This document shows positions 61,625 to 64,000 of a stretch of 64,000 bases of DNA, one piece after another. Both the position numbers and the translations under genes were made by a program. Source of the DNA: Flexivirga alba. Its GTDB lineage: Bacteria > Actinomycetota > Actinomycetes > Actinomycetales > Dermatophilaceae. Position 1 is the first letter of the stretch; every line of letters begins with the position of its first letter. The notes below the pieces were generated by a model. That model was not told the origin of the DNA. It searched no databases and saw only the letters and a program-made list of their open reading frames with translations. The stretch spans positions 930,001 through 994,000 of the forward strand of contig NZ_JBHSWH010000001.1 of assembly GCF_042661025.1 (NCBI RefSeq). Direction: 5' to 3'.

Positions 61625-62784
61625 AGACTGCGCGGCTGGCCGACGTTGCGATGATCAACCCGCGAGGCGGGAGGCGCGCTGACGACGAGCCGGTGTCCTT
61701 CGTTGGCATGGCTGAGCTCAACGCGGAGCAAGCTCGTGCGATCCCCCTAACTACCCGTCCTTTTGGCGAAGTCTCGAAGGGTTACACAGTCTTCCGTGAC
61801 CGTGACGTACTCGCCGCGAAGATCACACCTTGTTGGGAAAACGGCAAGGTCGGGCAGGCCGAACTTGACCACGCGGTTGGGGTCGGCTCGACCGAGTTCC
61901 ATGTCGTGCGCCCGACAGAACAGTTGCACGACCGATACCTGCTGCACTTTCTCCGCCAACCTCGAGTGCGGGCCGCAGGCGAGCTCCGCATGACTGGCAG
62001 CGGTGGCCAACGACGAGTACCAACGGCGTTCTTCGAAGAACTCGCGATCCCAGTCCCACCCCTCCCCGAGCAGCGCCGCATCGCCGCGATCCTCGACCAC
62101 GCCGACGCCCTTCGCGCCAAGCGCCGCCAGGTCCTCGCACACCTCGACTCTCTGAGCCAGTCGATCTTCCACGACATATTCGGCGACCTTCGCGCGACGT
62201 CCACTGTCGCAGCGGAGGCGTCGAAGATCCGCACCGGACCGTTCGGCAGCCAATTGCTGCACAGCGAGTTCGTGGAAGAGGGAATCGCCGTACTAGGCCT
62301 CGACAATGTGGTGGGTAACGAGTTCCGCTGGGCCGAACGTCGCTTCATTACCCCGGTCAAGTACGAAACGTTGAAGCGCTACACAGTGAGCCCGGGCGAC
62401 GTCCTCATCAGCATCATGGGAACGACGGGGCGGTGCGTGGTGGTTCCAGACGACATTCCGACTGCGATCAACACCAAGCACATCTGTGCAATCACGCCGG
62501 AATCCGCGCGTCTCCACCCGACGTTCCTTCGCGGAGCATTCCTCTGGCACCCCGACTCGCTCGCTCACCTGCGACGCCAGACCAAGGGATCGATCATGGA
62601 CGGGCTCAACATGGGCATCATCAAGGCGATGCCGATACCGATTCTTCCCCTCGCGGCCCAGGAAGTGTTCGCGAAGCGAGTCGAGAGCGTGAACGCGCAG
62701 CGCGCCGCCATACAACGTGCTGTCGCGGCAGATGACGAACTCTTCGCATCGCTCCAGTCCCGTGCCTTCAGAGGAGGCTTGTGA
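61621..62784 (+). CDS. hsdS: Type I restriction-modification specificity subunit (HsdS)
   Basis: A 387-residue specificity protein. Target recognition domain 1 spans about residues 1-140, the central conserved helix is LPEQRRIAAILDHADALRAK, and domain 2 spans about 185-330. The distal conserved region closes with AAQEVFAKRVESVNAQRAAI. The GTG overlaps the HsdM stop. It chooses the DNA sequence the complex methylates. The recognised sequence cannot be inferred from the protein. Confidence 0.9.
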   Translation: MKTARLADVAMINPRGGRRADDEPVSFVGMAELNAEQARAIPLTTRPFGEVSKGYTVFRDRDVLAAKITPCWENGKVGQAELDHAVGVGSTEFHVVRPTEQLHDRYLLHFLRQPRVRAAGELRMTGSGGQRRVPTAFFEELAIPVPPLPEQRRIAAILDHADALRAKRRQVLAHLDSLSQSIFHDIFGDLRATSTVAAEASKIRTGPFGSQLLHSEFVEEGIAVLGLDNVVGNEFRWAERRFITPVKYETLKRYTVSPGDVLISIMGTTGRCVVVPDDIPTAINTKHICAITPESARLHPTFLRGAFLWHPDSLAHLRRQTKGSIMDGLNMGIIKAMPIPILPLAAQEVFAKRVESVNAQRAAIQRAVAADDELFASLQSRAFRGGL

Positions 62785-63704
62785 TGTCGGTGCCGATCTG
62801 GGAGCAATACATGGCTCCCTCCTTGCAATACCTCTCCGATGGGGAAGTGCACCGCACTCGAGAGATCGTCGAAGCCGCTGGCGATCTCCTTGATCTCACC
62901 GATGCACAGCGGCACATACTCATCCCCTCTGGCCAACAGCAATGGGTCAATCGAGGCAACTGGGCACTGTCGTACCTCGCGCGCGCCGGCGCCACCGAGC
63001 GTCCTTCCCGCGGCCGTCACCAGATCACCGAGGTCGGTCGGAAACTGCTGGCAGCGCACCCGGATGGCATTCGGGAGAAGGACCTTCGCGCTCTCTCTGG
63101 GATCCCGGACGCACCGAACACATTCAAGGCATTTCCCACAATACGGTCAGCCTCGGACGTGACCGCCAACGCCGAGACGGAGACGACGCTCGACCCGGAG
63201 GAGCAGATCGCCTCGGGTGTTGCTCGCATCCATGCCGATGTCGCGGACCAACTCCTCACTCGAATCCTTGAGCAAGAGCCTGTCTTCTTTGAGCAGGCAG
63301 TCCTCGATCTACTGATGGCGATGGGTTACGGCGGCGCAGAAGGATCGGCGACGCGCACCCAGCTGTCTAACGACGGCGGCATCGACGGCATCGTCGATCA
63401 GGACGCGCTCGGCCTGAGCCGTATCTACGTGCAGGCGAAACGGTATGCGCCGGAAAACCTCGTCGGCCGCCCGGCAATCCAAGGATTCGCGGGTGCACTC
63501 GCCGGCAACCAGGCGAACCAGGGCGTCTTCATCACCACCAGTCGCTTCAGTCGCGAAGCAACCATCTTTGCCGAGCAGGTGCCGACCCGGATTGTGCTGA
63601 TCGACGGAAATCGACTCGCCCGATTGATGATTCGGTACGGCGTCGGTGTCCAGGTCAAGCAGACGATCCAGATCGTCGAGATCGACGAGGACTTCTTCGA
63701 GTAG
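62784..63704 (+). CDS. Mrr-type restriction endonuclease
   Basis: A 306-residue nuclease. An N-terminal Mrr_N winged helix (residues 10-95: PSLQYLSDGEVHRTREIVEA, then QQQWVNRGNWALSYLARAGA) is followed by a PD-(D/E)xK Mrr catalytic domain with Asp in SNDGGIDGIVDQDALG and the Q-A-K of IYVQAKRYAPE. Mrr proteins cut methylated DNA. The ATG overlaps the HsdS stop and has GAGGAGG upstream, so it is the third gene of an hsdM-hsdS-mrr operon, in the place of hsdR. Confidence 0.9.
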   Translation: MSVPIWEQYMAPSLQYLSDGEVHRTREIVEAAGDLLDLTDAQRHILIPSGQQQWVNRGNWALSYLARAGATERPSRGRHQITEVGRKLLAAHPDGIREKDLRALSGIPDAPNTFKAFPTIRSASDVTANAETETTLDPEEQIASGVARIHADVADQLLTRILEQEPVFFEQAVLDLLMAMGYGGAEGSATRTQLSNDGGIDGIVDQDALGLSRIYVQAKRYAPENLVGRPAIQGFAGALAGNQANQGVFITTSRFSREATIFAEQVPTRIVLIDGNRLARLMIRYGVGVQVKQTIQIVEIDEDFFE

Positions 63705-63761
63705 GTCGACCTCAAGGTTCGGACAAGGGCTGCGTCGGTCCACGGTGGCAGGTTTGTCCGC

Positions 63762-64000
63762 ATGAACGAACGGGCGTCTGCCGGCGAGGACAGCGGGGAG
63801 GGCTCTGCGCGCTTGCCGGTGACCACCGAATCCGACGCGTCACTCGATCTGGTCGAGCGGGTGTCCGCGTTGATCGGAGAAGCACCGGCTGTCGACCCTC
63901 AGATCAGTGATCAACTTCGACGCGAAATACGAGAGGCTCGATCGTCAGCTCTGAGCCGCGGCGCTTTTGTACTTTGCAATGGCTTTCTTTGCCATGGCCG
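63762..64000 (+). CDS. Hypothetical protein, 3' end outside the window
   Basis: An open frame of at least 79 codons runs to the edge: MNERASAGEDSGEGSARLPV, then ESDASLDLVERVSALIGEAP and LRREIREARSSALSRGAF. The first part is acidic and the rest amphipathic, so a regulatory or coiled-coil protein is possible. The bases near the edge are more AT-rich and the frame may end soon after. There is no clear ribosome binding site. No HsdR similarity is visible in the part present. Confidence 0.4.
   Translation, partial: MNERASAGEDSGEGSARLPVTTESDASLDLVERVSALIGEAPAVDPQISDQLRREIREARSSALSRGAFVLCNGFLCHG

Noticed and set aside
1..64000. CRISPR arrays, tRNA and rRNA genes
   Set aside because: No regularly spaced identical repeats with spacers, no cloverleaf-type sequences and no rRNA stretches were seen by eye.

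Overview
The window comes from a high-GC Gram-positive bacterium, very probably an actinobacterium of the Micrococcales. This rests on GTG starts, candidate leaderless promoters, a DUF222/HNH (13E12-type) protein, a MarP-like membrane protease, a DUF1206 protein, Tat and lipoprotein signals, a copper amine oxidase and F420-type enzyme families. A Dermacoccaceae or Intrasporangiaceae affiliation is a guess. No rRNA, tRNA, CRISPR array or complete insertion sequence was seen.

Layout. 0-7 kb: a truncated aminoglycoside nucleotidyltransferase, a FadD-type acyl-CoA ligase and small-molecule enzymes. 7-14 kb: an HNH protein with a five-codon leader, membrane proteins, threonine ammonia-lyase and a secreted GH3. 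14.5-18.6 kb: a histidine kinase, a degenerate kinase homologue and a LuxR-type regulator, tightly overlapped. 18.7-28 kb: a 1,141-residue coiled-coil protein of unknown function, a TagF-like glycosyltransferase/glycerophosphotransferase, a papain-like protein with two peptidoglycan-binding repeats, and a phospholipase D. 28-32.4 kb: a LacI regulator with two matching operators around a GH92 mannosidase. 32.6-40.2 kb: an orphan solute-binding lipoprotein, HxlR/DHFR/PPOX and LysR genes, two tiny genes, and MarP. 40.2-40.9 kb: a PemK/MazF toxin-antitoxin pair. 40.9-54.4 kb: oxidative catabolism, with a copper amine oxidase, an operon of epoxide hydrolase, fused monooxygenase, PadR and truncated globin, a TetR gene with three matching operators, and a Gfo/Idh-GMC-VOC operon. 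54.4-58.7 kb: DoxX, a DnaB-like remnant, and a PadR/membrane module between two copies of an 87-bp repeat. 58.8-64 kb: a defence-type island with an Xre/RES toxin-antitoxin pair and HsdM-HsdS-Mrr.

Two features cut across the window. First, six genes (HK2, the coiled-coil protein, the TagF-like gene, GH92, the PPOX protein and Gfo/Idh) each carry one frame break at or beside a run of 3-5 G or C. Correcting one base restores an ordinary full-length protein every time, so sequencing error is the first explanation. Second, the word CATAC/GTATG (often GCCATAC/GTATGGC) recurs throughout on both strands, uses the rare Ile codon ATA, and forms both arms of a perfect 14-bp terminator stem.

The best candidates for undescribed biology are: the HsdM-HsdS-Mrr cassette whose HsdM carries an in-frame intergenic repeat; the large coiled-coil protein with a tryptophan-rich hairpin; the fusion of an actinobacterial DUF to a flavin monooxygenase; the kinase/pseudokinase pair; and the long nested inverted repeat at 49.35-49.46 kb.
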